Source: Actinomycetes bacterium
GTDB taxonomy: Bacteria > Actinomycetota > Actinomycetes > Propionibacteriales > Propionibacteriaceae
Length of the DNA: 51,250 nt
Direction: 5' to 3'
NCBI GenBank assembly: GCA_030426725.1
Contig: JAUHXZ010000012.1
Location: 1 to 51,250, forward strand
The notes below the pieces were generated by a model. It saw only the letters and a program-made list of their open reading frames with translations, was not told the DNA's origin and ran no database searches. How positions within the stretch are numbered: position 1 is the stretch's first letter; each line of letters begins with the position of its first letter. Position numbers and translations under genes: made by a program. Shown here piece by piece: positions 16,787 through 24,832 of the stretch.

Positions 16787-18829
16787 ATGTCAGGAACGCA
16801 GCATCATGACTTCACGGGGTCACCAGGAAAGGTAGCCACCCGTAGACGTCGCCGGCTCGGGATCTTCGCCCTGGTGGCCTCCCTCGTCGCGTCGTTCGGG
16901 CTCGTCATGCCCAACGTCGCGTTCGCCGATGTCCAGACGGATGCGGGCTTCGAGGGGGCGGACGGAGATCTTGTCTCACAGAGCCTCACGGACTGGAATG
17001 ACTTCGACCCGGTGACCTGGGTGACGGATCCGGACAAGGGAGCGCCCTACAGCGACGGAACCACCGAGTTTGAAGACTGGAAGTTCTTCGGGCTCACCAA
17101 CGACGTCAAGACCAACAGCGACACGGCGTTCTCCGGCGGTGTGAAGCAGGACGACTTCTGCGCCAGCACCAAGGGCGGCAAGGCGCCCAACAAGGACGAC
17201 CTCACACGCGCCTACTTCGCCAGCGCCACCGTGGGCGGCGACGTGATGCTGGCCCTGGGCTGGGTGCGCATCCCGCAGAACTCGACCTCGGCGTCCGCGC
17301 ACATCGGCTTCGAATTCAACCAGGGGGAGACCCCCTGCGCCAACGGCACCGGACTCGTGGAACGTGAGCCCGGCGACGCGCTCATCGTCTACGACTTCGA
17401 AGGCGGCAACAACACGCCGACCCTCAAGATCTCCCGCTGGCTCGAGGCCGGCCATGCGACTTTCGACGGCACCTGTGAGGCGAGCGGCAACCCGGTCGTC
17501 GGCACCGACGAGGACGGATGCTGGGGCAACACCGATGTGCTGCAGCCGAACGAGGCCCAGGCCAAGGTGAACTTCGAGATGTCCGTGGACGACGAGCTCC
17601 CGCCAGGTGGCACCGAGACGCTCAACTCCGTCGAGTTCGGTGAGGCGATCATCAACCTCACCGAAGCCGGCGTGTTCCAGCCGGACCAGTGTTTGGCGCT
17701 CGGCTCCGTGTTCGCGGTCAGCCGCTCCTCCGGCGGCAGCGACAAGGCCCAGATGAAGGACCTCGTCGGACCCGGCGAACTGAACCTCACTAACTGCGGC
17801 ACGATCACCGTCGTCAAGCAGACCAGTCCCTCCGGAGCGTCGGACAGCTTCGACTTCGCCGCGACCAGGGACGGCGGGGGAGACGTCGGTGATCCGGCCG
17901 TCACCACCTTCCAGCTGAGCGACGCCTCAGACACGCCGCAGGCTGACGAGGTCAAGAAGATCATCAACGTCCAGCCCGACAACTACACGATCACCGAGAC
18001 GGTCCCGAGCGGATGGCAGGCGACCAACGTCGTCTGTACGGGAGCGAGCGGTACGCCGACATATCTGCCGGCCACGTTCCCGGGGACCAGCACGTCGTCG
18101 GCCACGTTCGATGTGGTCGCCGAGAGCGACGTGGTGTGCACGTTCTCCAACCAGCAGCTCGGCTCGATCATTGTCGAGAAGGTCGTGGCAGGGACGTCGA
18201 CGAGGATCGACGGGGCGGTGTTCGTCTTCGACGACGACGGTGACCTGGAGACGACCGGGGATCAGACCACCATTCCAGGAGTCTCCGGCGAGACTGGTCT
18301 GTTCTGCATCGACGGCCTCACGGACTTCGGAACCGACGCCTACACGGTCTATGAGAAGGCGGCACCCACCGGCTACGAGGCCGTGACGGGATCGAAGACC
18401 GCCACCGCGGCCGTCGGTGACTGCGCGAGCCGCACCAGCGGCGAGGCGATCACCGCGGACGTGACCTTCGAGAACCTGAAGATCACGAGCATGACGACCG
18501 TTCCGGTCCTCTACCCCAACGATTCCGCGACGCTGACCGGCACCTACGGCACGGCAACCGGGACCATCACGTTCAAGCTCTACGACGATGACGCGGCTGC
18601 CTGCGCAGGCACCGTGCTCTTCACGCAGGCTCTGACCGTGAACGGGGACGGCCCGTACTCGACGACCAACTACCCGGGCGTCTCGGGGATCACGGAGTAT
18701 GCGATCACCGCGGACGGCACCTACTACTGGGAGGTCGTCTACGGCGGTGACTCGAGCAACAAGGGCAACACCAGCACTTGCACAGCCGAGAACTACGTGG
18801 TCAACGTAACGCCGGATCCGACGCCGTAA
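16787..18829 (+). CDS. Secreted SpaA/prealbumin-fold and Ig-like repeat protein, no sorting signal
   Basis: 680 residues. Signal peptide: KVATRRRRRL, then a hydrophobic core, cut near VAFA-DVQ (residue 48). Residues 49-345 are an N-terminal domain with paired cysteines and many Asp/Asn, of a kind seen in actinobacterial surface proteins. Then come a prealbumin-like repeat (about 345-460, TITVVKQTSPSG to VVCTFSNQ), a SpaA-type domain (about 460-565, GSIIVEKVVAG, ending VTFENL) and an Ig-like repeat (about 565-680, LYPNDSATLTGTYG to WEVVYGGDSSNKG). The chain stops at TPDPTP, where relatives usually go on to a Pro-rich wall spacer and LPXTG; here there is neither. GGAAGGAG precedes the ATG. Likely released or loosely bound surface protein. 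Confidence 0.85.
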   Translation: MSGTQHHDFTGSPGKVATRRRRRLGIFALVASLVASFGLVMPNVAFADVQTDAGFEGADGDLVSQSLTDWNDFDPVTWVTDPDKGAPYSDGTTEFEDWKFFGLTNDVKTNSDTAFSGGVKQDDFCASTKGGKAPNKDDLTRAYFASATVGGDVMLALGWVRIPQNSTSASAHIGFEFNQGETPCANGTGLVEREPGDALIVYDFEGGNNTPTLKISRWLEAGHATFDGTCEASGNPVVGTDEDGCWGNTDVLQPNEAQAKVNFEMSVDDELPPGGTETLNSVEFGEAIINLTEAGVFQPDQCLALGSVFAVSRSSGGSDKAQMKDLVGPGELNLTNCGTITVVKQTSPSGASDSFDFAATRDGGGDVGDPAVTTFQLSDASDTPQADEVKKIINVQPDNYTITETVPSGWQATNVVCTGASGTPTYLPATFPGTSTSSATFDVVAESDVVCTFSNQQLGSIIVEKVVAGTSTRIDGAVFVFDDDGDLETTGDQTTIPGVSGETGLFCIDGLTDFGTDAYTVYEKAAPTGYEAVTGSKTATAAVGDCASRTSGEAITADVTFENLKITSMTTVPVLYPNDSATLTGTYGTATGTITFKLYDDDAAACAGTVLFTQALTVNGDGPYSTTNYPGVSGITEYAITADGTYYWEVVYGGDSSNKGNTSTCTAENYVVNVTPDPTP

Positions 18830-18865
18830 CGGCAGTTCGCTGAACTGTCCCACCCTCATCGGGGA

Positions 18866-18899
18866 GAGAGGGGCACCGCCCACAGGCGGTGCCCCTCTC
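18866..18899 (+). terminator. Terminator hairpin 1 after the secreted protein gene
   Basis: Perfect 15-base arms (GAGAGGGGCACCGCC at 18866-18880 and complement at 18885-18899) around a CACA loop. Very stable and placed 36 bases after the stop codon. Confidence 0.8.
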
Positions 18900-18931
18900 G
18901 CGTGCCCCGGAACCCCGGTTCCGGGGCACGC
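18900..18931 (+). terminator. Terminator hairpin 2, directly abutting hairpin 1
   Basis: Perfect 15-base arms (GCGTGCCCCGGAACC at 18900-18914 and complement at 18917-18931) with a two-base spacer. It begins at the base after the first hairpin ends and is followed immediately by a promoter box. Two back-to-back perfect hairpins insulate the small membrane gene from the highly structured upstream gene. Confidence 0.7.
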
Positions 18932-18969
18932 TTGACGTAGTCGGCCGCCGGTTCGACACTGGAAGTGTC
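18932..18969 (+). promoter_or_regulatory. Promoter with overlapping palindrome
   Basis: TTGACG at 18932-18937 and GACACT at 18955-18960, spacing 17, form a plausible promoter for the gene at 18993. The -10 box is the left arm of a palindrome GACACT-GGA-AGTGTC (18955-18969), placed where a repressor would block the polymerase. The binding protein is unknown. Confidence 0.5.
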
Positions 18970-18992
18970 ACCCGAGTGGCACTGGAGGCGTC

Positions 18993-19418
18993 ATGACCAT
19001 GGAGGAGAAGCGGGCCTGGGTGGTGGGCGGCGCCGCCGTCGTGTCGCTCGTCGGCTACGCGATCTGGATCTCGCTGCTACTGACCGACCCCATCACGGAC
19101 ACGCCGTTCGTGGTGCCGATGCTCGTCCTCGTCGGCCTCCCAGGGCTCGTCGTGGCGGTCGCCGTGATCTGGCTGCGCGCCATCACGCCCGATGACGAGA
19201 ACGAGGTCGAGGGCCCCCGGCGTCGGATCGTCACCACCGGGGACCAGATCGCGCAGTGGATCTTGCTGGTCGGTGCTCTCACCGCGCTGCTGCTGGCCCT
19301 GGCCGAGGCCGACCGGTTCTGGATCGCCCACGCGCTCTATGCGGCGTTCGTGCTGTCCGCACTCATTGGTGCGGGAGACCGGCTGATCGCTCACCGACGG
19401 AGCGCCCAGCCGGCCTGA
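18993..19418 (+). CDS. Small four-helix membrane protein of unknown function
   Basis: 141 residues with four predicted membrane helices (about 8-30, 41-63, 87-106, 110-128) and a charged loop DDENEVEGPRRR between the second and third. I do not recognise a family. GGAGG lies 6 bases before the ATG, and an own promoter is visible. It ends convergently 11 bases from the holin-like gene. No hint of function from the sequence; the possible operator in its promoter suggests conditional expression. Confidence 0.7.
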   Translation: MTMEEKRAWVVGGAAVVSLVGYAIWISLLLTDPITDTPFVVPMLVLVGLPGLVVAVAVIWLRAITPDDENEVEGPRRRIVTTGDQIAQWILLVGALTALLLALAEADRFWIAHALYAAFVLSALIGAGDRLIAHRRSAQPA

Positions 19419-19429
19419 CCGCGGACGAT

Positions 19430-19822
19430 TCAGCCCTTGTTCTTGTGCTCCTCGACGGCCTCCTTGAGGAGGAACAGCGGCAGGAGCCACGTGGCGAGCG
19501 CCGTGATCAGCCACACCAGGAGCGTGCCGATGACCCAGGCGGTCGCGCCGTCGATGACGAGACCGTCGGAGAAGAGGGTGGTGAGCAGCAGGGCCACGAA
19601 GGTCGATACGAGGCCGACCCCGCCGAGGAACGCCTGAGCGTAGCGACGGGTCATCTTGAGGATGAACGGGCTGAGGATCGCCTGGGCGACCGTGAAGATC
19701 AGCACCGCGATGACGAGGCCCTGCCACTGCATGTCGAAGCCCTCGACGATGAGTGAGGTGATCCAGAGGCCCAGTGCTGCGGAGCCCAGGAAGATGGCGG
19801 TGTTGACCAAGAAGCGGATCAT
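19430..19822 (-). CDS. Phage holin superfamily IV-like membrane protein
   Basis: 130 residues with four membrane helices. It starts MIRFLVNTAIFLGSAALGLW and has the conserved DMQWQGLVIAVLIF and ILSPFILKM segments of the mycobacterial four-helix phage holin superfamily IV (PF04020). In bacterial chromosomes these are ordinary membrane proteins of unknown role, and no phage genes surround it. TAGCGT lies 7 bases before the ATG (19830-19835, minus strand) with no ribosome-binding site, so the message is probably leaderless. Confidence 0.82.
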   Translation of the reverse strand: MIRFLVNTAIFLGSAALGLWITSLIVEGFDMQWQGLVIAVLIFTVAQAILSPFILKMTRRYAQAFLGGVGLVSTFVALLLTTLFSDGLVIDGATAWVIGTLLVWLITALATWLLPLFLLKEAVEEHKNKG

Positions 19823-19903
19823 GGCGCTGACGCTACTCCAGCAACGGGCCGCGACGCGGGATTTCCGTGTCGGACGTCTCTGGAGGTCCGAGGGGCTTGG
19901 GGG

Positions 19904-19949
19904 TTGTGCGAGCGCGGGGGCCGGTCTAAACTACAACCGAATGGTTGTA
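19904..19949 (+). promoter_or_regulatory. arsR promoter and palindromic operator spanning the start codon
   Basis: TTGTGC (19904-19909) and TAAACT (19927-19932) are 17 bases apart. The predicted transcript start falls at or just before the ATG at 19941. An inverted repeat TACAACC-GAAT-GGTTGTA (19932-19949) covers the start codon, as expected for autorepression by the ArsR protein encoded here; similar ACAACC/GGTTGT palindromes are typical for ArsR-AHSA1 pairs. Confidence 0.75.
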
Positions 19950-20294
19950 TATTGCACGCTTCCGGCCGACGGGCTCCCTGAAGAGGAGGTCGATCGGATC
20001 TTCCGTGCCCTCGCCGACTCCACCCGTCGCGACATCCTCCGCCGGGGGCTCGGGTCGGAGGCGAGCGTGTCCGACATCGCGCGCGACTACGACATGTCCT
20101 TCGCCGCCGTGCAGAAGCACGTCGCCGTCCTCGAGGCGGCCGGGCTCGTCGTGAAACGTGCACAAGGGCGGCAGCGCCTCGTGCGCACCGATCCCGAACG
20201 GCTCCAGCGCGCGCAACGGGTCCTGGACGAGTACGTAGCGCTCTGGAGGGCGCGCGTCGACCGGCTCGACGCCCTTCTCACCGAAGACGACTAG
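19941..20294 (+). CDS. ArsR family winged-helix repressor (AHSA1-linked type)
   Basis: 117 residues. The HTH_20-type domain starts at VDRIFRALADSTRRDILRRG and continues through VSDIARDYDMSFAAVQKHVAVLEAAGLV. There are no metal-binding cysteine clusters of the CVC type, so it belongs to the group that pairs with SRPBCC proteins rather than the arsenic sensors. I chose ATG 19941 and not the longer frame, because a promoter and palindrome place the transcript start there; no ribosome-binding site is needed for a leaderless message. The AHSA1 gene follows after 11 bases in the same operon. Confidence 0.9.
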   Translation: MVVYCTLPADGLPEEEVDRIFRALADSTRRDILRRGLGSEASVSDIARDYDMSFAAVQKHVAVLEAAGLVVKRAQGRQRLVRTDPERLQRAQRVLDEYVALWRARVDRLDALLTEDD

Positions 20295-20305
20295 GAGGCA
20301 TTCCC

Positions 20306-21283
20306 ATGCCCGTGACCGATGTGACCACCTCGCCCGACGACCTCACCATGACGCTCGTCGGCGACTTCTCCGTTCCCGTGGAGCGCCTCTGGGAGGCGTT
20401 CACCACTCCCAGCCTGCTCGAGCGGTTCTGGGGCCCGCCGACCTTCCCCGCCCGGTTCACGGGCTTCGACTTCGCACCCGGAGGCCGTGCCACCTACACC
20501 ATGACCGGCCCCCGCGGGGAGAGATCATCGGGCTACTGGGAGTTCCTCGCCATCACCGAGGGGGCATCCTTCGAGGTCCTCGACGGGTTCGCCGGCGAGG
20601 ACGGCACACCCAACCCGGCCATGCCGTCGATGCGGCTCGAGTTCCACTTCGCCGGGACCGACGGCGGTTCGCGGCTCGTCACCACCACCCACTTCGTGTC
20701 CCTCGAGGAGATGGAGAAGCTCACCGAGATGGGCATGGTCGAGGGCTCGACGCTCGCGTTCGGGCAGATCGACCGCGTCCTCGAGGGTCTGCGGGAGTTC
20801 GCCCAGGGCAAGGGCACGCAGATCGACATCCTCAGCGACACCCACGTCCGCATCTCGCGGCTCATCGACGGCCCCCGCGACCTGGTGTGGCGAGCCCACA
20901 ACGATCCAGACCTCATGAGCCGCTGGCTCCTGGGCCCCGACGGATGGCGCGTGACCGAGTGTGTCGTCGGTGCCGAGCCTGGGGCCACGCACCGCATGCG
21001 GTGGGAGCCCGAGGCCGGCGTCGAGGGTGAGGGGTTCGGGTTCGAGGGGGAGGTCCTCCTGCTCGATCCGCCGTTCCGGGCCGTGCAGACCGAGCGGATG
21101 ATCGGCACCCCCGGGCCGTCGAACGTCAACGACCTCACGCTCGTCGAGGAGGACGGCGCCACCCTCGTGACCATCGTCATCGAGTACCCGGATGACGCCA
21201 CCCGCGACATGATCCTCGCCACCGGGATGATCGACGGGATGGAGACCTCCTACGCCCGGCTCGACGCACTCGCCCAGGGCTGA
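20306..21283 (+). CDS. Tandem SRPBCC (AHSA1-type) domain protein
   Basis: 325 residues holding two AHSA1/SRPBCC ligand-binding domains. Domain 1 (about 13-165) begins VPVERLWEAFTTPSLLERFWGPP; domain 2 (about 175-325) begins HVRISRLIDGPRDLVWRAHNDPDLMSRWL. These helix-grip folds bind hydrophobic ligands. Paired with an ArsR repressor, the operon probably senses and sequesters a small hydrophobic compound. The double-domain form is less common than a single one. AGGAGG lies before the ATG, just after the arsR stop. Confidence 0.88.
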   Translation: MPVTDVTTSPDDLTMTLVGDFSVPVERLWEAFTTPSLLERFWGPPTFPARFTGFDFAPGGRATYTMTGPRGERSSGYWEFLAITEGASFEVLDGFAGEDGTPNPAMPSMRLEFHFAGTDGGSRLVTTTHFVSLEEMEKLTEMGMVEGSTLAFGQIDRVLEGLREFAQGKGTQIDILSDTHVRISRLIDGPRDLVWRAHNDPDLMSRWLLGPDGWRVTECVVGAEPGATHRMRWEPEAGVEGEGFGFEGEVLLLDPPFRAVQTERMIGTPGPSNVNDLTLVEEDGATLVTIVIEYPDDATRDMILATGMIDGMETSYARLDALAQG

Positions 21284-21355
21284 CGGGCGTCCGGCGGGTG
21301 GGAGCGCCGCCCCTCCCGCCGGACGTGGTTGGGCGGAGGTGCTTAGCTTGTCGGC

Positions 21356-22228
21356 ATGACAGCTGAAGCACATCCGACCCACATCGCGCTCGGCAACGGT
21401 GCGACGATGCCGACCATCGGCCTCGGTGTCTACCTCATCAACAACGCCGACGAGTGCCGACGCAGCGTCGCGGCCGCCCTCAGGTCCGGCTACCGCCTCA
21501 TCGACACCGCGGTGATCTACGGCAACGAGCGGGCTGTCGGCGACGCCCTCGCCGCTTCCGACGTGCCGCGCGCCGACGTCTTCATCACGACCAAGATCTG
21601 GTTGCACGACTACCCGTACGAGCGGGCGCGGGCCTCCATCGACGCGTCGCTCGAGCGTCTGGGGACCGACCACGTCGACCTCATGCTGCTCCACCAGCCA
21701 GGCCCGCAGGCGCTGGAGGCATGGAGAGCTATGGAGGAGGCCGTCGACGAGGGCAGGATCAAGGCGATCGGGGTCAGCAACTTCGAGCCCGAGGACCTCG
21801 AGCCGATACTCGACGGCGCCCGCATCCGGCCGACGGTCAACCAGATCGAGATGCACCCCTACTACCAACGCCCCGACCTGGTCGCCCACCTGCGCCGGCA
21901 CGGCATCGTCGTCGAGTCCTGGGCTCCGCTCGGCCACCGCAACAAGAAGCTGCTCGCCGAACCGCTCCTCGCGGACCTCGCGGCCAAGCACGACTGCAGC
22001 GTCCACCAGGTCCTGCTGCGCTGGCACCTCCAGTCCGGCTTCGTGGCGATCCCCAAGTCCACCAACCCCGCCCACATCGCGTCGAACATCGACGTGTACG
22101 GCTTCGAGCTCACCGACGGGGACATGGCGGCCATCGCCGGACTAGACAAGGGGCGCCCGAACTTCCGGATCCCTAAGTGGGTGCTCAAGCACCTCCTGCC
22201 CCGGGTCCGGCCCCGACAGTTCGCCTGA
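21356..22228 (+). CDS. Aldo/keto reductase (2,5-diketo-D-gluconate reductase-like)
   Basis: 290 residues with AKR5-type motifs: GNGATMPTIGLGVYLI, YRLIDTAVIYGNE (catalytic Asp/Tyr), VFITTKIW (Lys), VDLMLLHQPG (His) and the NADPH-binding IPKSTNPAHIASNIDVYGFEL. It reduces carbonyl compounds; the true substrate is unknown. TAGCTT lies 6 bases before the ATG (21344-21349) with no ribosome-binding site, a leaderless start. An imperfect hairpin follows at 22250-22276. Confidence 0.9.
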   Translation: MTAEAHPTHIALGNGATMPTIGLGVYLINNADECRRSVAAALRSGYRLIDTAVIYGNERAVGDALAASDVPRADVFITTKIWLHDYPYERARASIDASLERLGTDHVDLMLLHQPGPQALEAWRAMEEAVDEGRIKAIGVSNFEPEDLEPILDGARIRPTVNQIEMHPYYQRPDLVAHLRRHGIVVESWAPLGHRNKKLLAEPLLADLAAKHDCSVHQVLLRWHLQSGFVAIPKSTNPAHIASNIDVYGFELTDGDMAAIAGLDKGRPNFRIPKWVLKHLLPRVRPRQFA

Positions 22229-22249
22229 CCAGGTGAGGGAGAATCTGGG

Positions 22250-22276
22250 CAGATGGGGCGATATGCGCCCGATCTG
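22250..22276 (+). terminator. Imperfect hairpin after the aldo/keto reductase gene
   Basis: Arms CAGATGGGGCG (22250-22260) and GCGCCCGATCTG (22265-22276) pair apart from one G-G mismatch and fold over an ATAT loop 21 bases after the stop codon. Probable terminator without a T-run. The remaining bases to 22344 carry the promoter of the next small gene. Confidence 0.5.
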
Positions 22277-22344
22277 TCCGGAGTCACCCCTGCCAAGGGC
22301 ACCCCGGCCGGACCCTCTGATACCCCACAGGGCATACTGAGGTC

Positions 22345-22530
22345 ATGGCATCCACACCCCGCCGCCGCCCGGACGCCAAGTGCCCGCTGCGCCCCGGGGA
22401 GCCGTGCACCCTCTGCCAGATGGGCGCCACCGGCCCCCACGACTGCGGGATCGTCTACCTCGTCATGGACGACCCCGAGGCCCGGGAGGAATGGGTCAAG
22501 GCACGCGCCAGGCAGGCTCACCGCGGGTAG
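22345..22530 (+). CDS. Small Cys-rich protein, DUF6767-like
   Basis: 61 residues. A conserved-looking core CPLRPGEPCTLCQMGATG with a further DCGIVYLVM gives four cysteines (CxnCxxC plus DC), suggesting a small metal-binding fold; I match it to the actinobacterial DUF6767 family from memory. The N-terminus is basic, the C-terminus a charged helix. CATACT lies 6 bases before the ATG (22333-22338), so leaderless. Its stop codon TAG lies within the TAGTCT box that may drive the following baeRF gene. Confidence 0.7.
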   Translation: MASTPRRRPDAKCPLRPGEPCTLCQMGATGPHDCGIVYLVMDDPEAREEWVKARARQAHRG

Positions 22531-22563
22531 TCTGGAAGATCCACTGGATTCAAGGAGGACCGG

Positions 22564-23715
22564 ATGGATCTACTGACCCGCACCGACATTCAGACGCTCG
22601 CGGCCTCCGATGCGGAGGGGCCCCACGTCTCGCTCTTCATCCCCACCGAGCGCTTCGGAACCGGCATCCAGGCCGACCAGCTGAGGTGGAAGAACCTCAT
22701 CTCCCAGGTCGAGACCCGGCTGCTGGAGATGATGCGCCGACCCGAGGCGGAGGCCCTGCTCGCCCCGGCCCGGGATCTCCTAGGCGACTCGCTGGCATGG
22801 CGGAATCTGAGTGACGGGCTGGCGATGTTCCTGCGCCCCGGATGGGTCCGGCAGTACCGGATCCCGGCGCCGCTCCCGACGCTCGGCACCGTCGGCGACC
22901 ACTTTGTGACGGGGCCGCTCATGCGGCTGCTCTCCGGCGACGAGCACTTCCTGCTCCTGGCCCTCAGCCAGGGGGAGGTGCGCCTGATGGACGGCAGCAG
23001 GCACACCGTCGGCCAGATCGAACTGGCCGACGTGCCCACGAGCCTCAGCGACGTCGTCGAGCCGGCCGAGCCCCGCTCCGACACAATGACCAGACCCCTG
23101 AGCGGCGGTCGCGGAGGACGCGCGGTGTTCTTCGGTCACGGGGCCATGGACGACGACGCGAAGAAGGACGACCTCATGCGCTTCCTCCGCCAAGTCGCGG
23201 GGGGACTCCAGGAGGTCCTCAACGGGCAGACCGCCCCGATGGTGCTCGTCGGCCTGGAGCAGAACGTCGCGGCGTACCGCGAGGTCAACACCTACGGCCA
23301 TGTGCTCGACGAGTCCGTGGTGCGTAACCCAGACGGCCTGTCGCCGGCCGAACTCCACGACCTGGCCTGGCCGGTGGTCGAGAAGCGGCACCACGAGGAC
23401 AGGACCCGCCTGATCGACCGCTTCCACGCCATGAGCGGCACCGGACAGGTGACCGACGACCTCGCGATGATCCGCACCGCGGCCGAGCAGGGGCGCGTCG
23501 ACACGCTGTTCCTGCGGTCGGACCCCTGGTGCTGGGAGCGGGCCACCGAAGGCGGTGACCCGGTCGTGGCGCACCTCGGAGAGCCTGGGCCCTACCAGGT
23601 GTGCGAGGAGATCGATCTCGCCGCGGCCGACACCCTCACCCACGGCGGGTCCGTGCACGCCACGTCGAGGATCGTGGCGAAGGGGAGCGAGGTGGCCGCG
23701 ATCCTGCGGTACTGA
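22564..23715 (+). CDS. baeRF-family (bacterial eRF1-like, baeRF3 type) protein
   Basis: 383 residues with the three-part layout of the bacterial archaeo-eukaryotic release-factor family: N-terminal HVSLFIPTERFGTGIQADQLRWKNLI, a middle domain with LVGLEQNVAAYREVNTYGHVL, and a C-terminal L7Ae-like domain (GRVDTLFLRSD). Relatives of eRF1/Vms1 release peptides from tRNA or act in ribosome rescue or hibernation. The bacterial type 3 has no firmly established role, so this is inference. AAGGAGG lies 4 bases before the ATG, and a TAGTCT box at 22528-22533 may be its promoter. Confidence 0.8.
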   Translation: MDLLTRTDIQTLAASDAEGPHVSLFIPTERFGTGIQADQLRWKNLISQVETRLLEMMRRPEAEALLAPARDLLGDSLAWRNLSDGLAMFLRPGWVRQYRIPAPLPTLGTVGDHFVTGPLMRLLSGDEHFLLLALSQGEVRLMDGSRHTVGQIELADVPTSLSDVVEPAEPRSDTMTRPLSGGRGGRAVFFGHGAMDDDAKKDDLMRFLRQVAGGLQEVLNGQTAPMVLVGLEQNVAAYREVNTYGHVLDESVVRNPDGLSPAELHDLAWPVVEKRHHEDRTRLIDRFHAMSGTGQVTDDLAMIRTAAEQGRVDTLFLRSDPWCWERATEGGDPVVAHLGEPGPYQVCEEIDLAAADTLTHGGSVHATSRIVAKGSEVAAILRY

Positions 23716-23760
23716 GGCGCGGACACGGCCTCCGGGACGGCGCTTGTGTCTCGGGTAGGT

Positions 23761-23830
23761 AACGATCCCGCGTGGATCGTTGACACCCGCGCGGGGGCGC
23801 TGGAACAGTAGCCGACACTTTGAACGATCC
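23761..23830 (+). promoter_or_regulatory. lacI-type autoregulatory promoter and operator
   Basis: A 21-base palindrome AACGATCC-CGCGT-GGATCGTT (23761-23781) overlaps the -35 box TTGACA (23780-23785). AACAGT (23804-23809, spacing 18) is the -10. The half-site AACGATCC recurs at 23823-23830, just before the ribosome-binding site of the LacI gene. Two sites around the promoter suggest autorepression with looping or cooperative binding. Confidence 0.7.
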
Positions 23831-23841
23831 TCGGAGGCCAG

Positions 23842-24825
23842 ATGAAGAAGCCCACGCTCGCGAGTCTGGCTGCCGAGTTGAAGGTGTCGCGGCAGACCAT
23901 CTCGAACGTCATCAACTTCCCCGAGCGCGTGAGGGACGAGACCCGGGCCCGCGTCGAGGCTGCCATCGAGCGCTCGGGCTACCGACCCTCCGCCGCCGCG
24001 CGGGCCCTACGGAACCAGCGTGCGATGGCCCTGGGCATGAGGCTCAGCCCGATGCGCGACGGGATCTCCGGCGCCTTCATGGACTCGTTCATGCGTGAGA
24101 TGGTCGTCGCGGCGGACCGGAAGGGCTACCGAACGGTCGTGTTCCCGGCACTGACGAGAGTCGAGGAGGTCGAGCGGCTCGCCGAACTCCTCGGCAGCCT
24201 CGCCATCGACGCCTGCATCATCACCGACACCTGGACCGACGACGACCGTCCCGAGAGGCTGCAGGCGGCCGACATCCCGTTCGTCGCGTTCGGGCGCCCC
24301 TGGGGGCGCGAGGACCACGGCGCCTGGGTCGACGTCGACGGGCGCGCGGGAGCAGCGGAGGCCACGCGCTTCCTCGTCGGTCTCGGCCACGAACTCATCG
24401 GGTTCATCGGCTGGTCCGACGGGTCACCCGTGGGCGCCGACCGTAAGGCCGGCTGGGAGCAGGAGTTGGGCCTGAGCGCGGCGGACGCCGACCGGCTCGT
24501 CATCGAATGCGACGACCTCTTCGAGGCCGGGGCCGAGGCGATGGAACAGCTCCTGGAACGAGGCGTGACCGCCGCGGTGTGCGCCTCCGACACCCTCGCC
24601 GTCGCCGCCGAGACCGTGCGCCGCGCCAAGGGGATGACCGACGTGGCGGTGGTGGGCTTCGACGACACGACGGTGTCGCGCGCCATGGGCCTGCCCAGCG
24701 TGCGTCAGCCGGTGGACGAGGTCGCCCGGATCGCCCTCGACCTGCTCCTCGCCCGGCTCGCCGACCCGGAGGCCCCCAGCGAAGGCGTCCTCGTGGCGCC
24801 CGTCCTGGAGACCCGCGAGGGCTGA
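23842..24825 (+). CDS. LacI family transcriptional regulator
   Basis: 327 residues. The N-terminal HTH and hinge are typical: TLASLAAELKVSRQTISNVIN (residues 4-24) and YRPSAAARALRNQ. A periplasmic-binding-like sugar domain follows, with AVVGFDDTTVSRAMGLPSVRQP near residues 272-293. The effector is presumably a sugar or related small molecule. GGAGG precedes the ATG. Two operator-like copies of AACGATCC flank its promoter. No sugar operon adjoins it, so the regulated genes besides itself are unknown. It converges with the FUSC gene. Confidence 0.92.
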   Translation: MKKPTLASLAAELKVSRQTISNVINFPERVRDETRARVEAAIERSGYRPSAAARALRNQRAMALGMRLSPMRDGISGAFMDSFMREMVVAADRKGYRTVVFPALTRVEEVERLAELLGSLAIDACIITDTWTDDDRPERLQAADIPFVAFGRPWGREDHGAWVDVDGRAGAAEATRFLVGLGHELIGFIGWSDGSPVGADRKAGWEQELGLSAADADRLVIECDDLFEAGAEAMEQLLERGVTAAVCASDTLAVAAETVRRAKGMTDVAVVGFDDTTVSRAMGLPSVRQPVDEVARIALDLLLARLADPEAPSEGVLVAPVLETREG

Positions 24826-24832
24826 CCCGGTC

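Noticed and set aside
19430..19822. Prophage remnant, from the holin-like gene
   Set aside because: PF04020-type proteins are common chromosomal membrane proteins, and no other phage gene is present.
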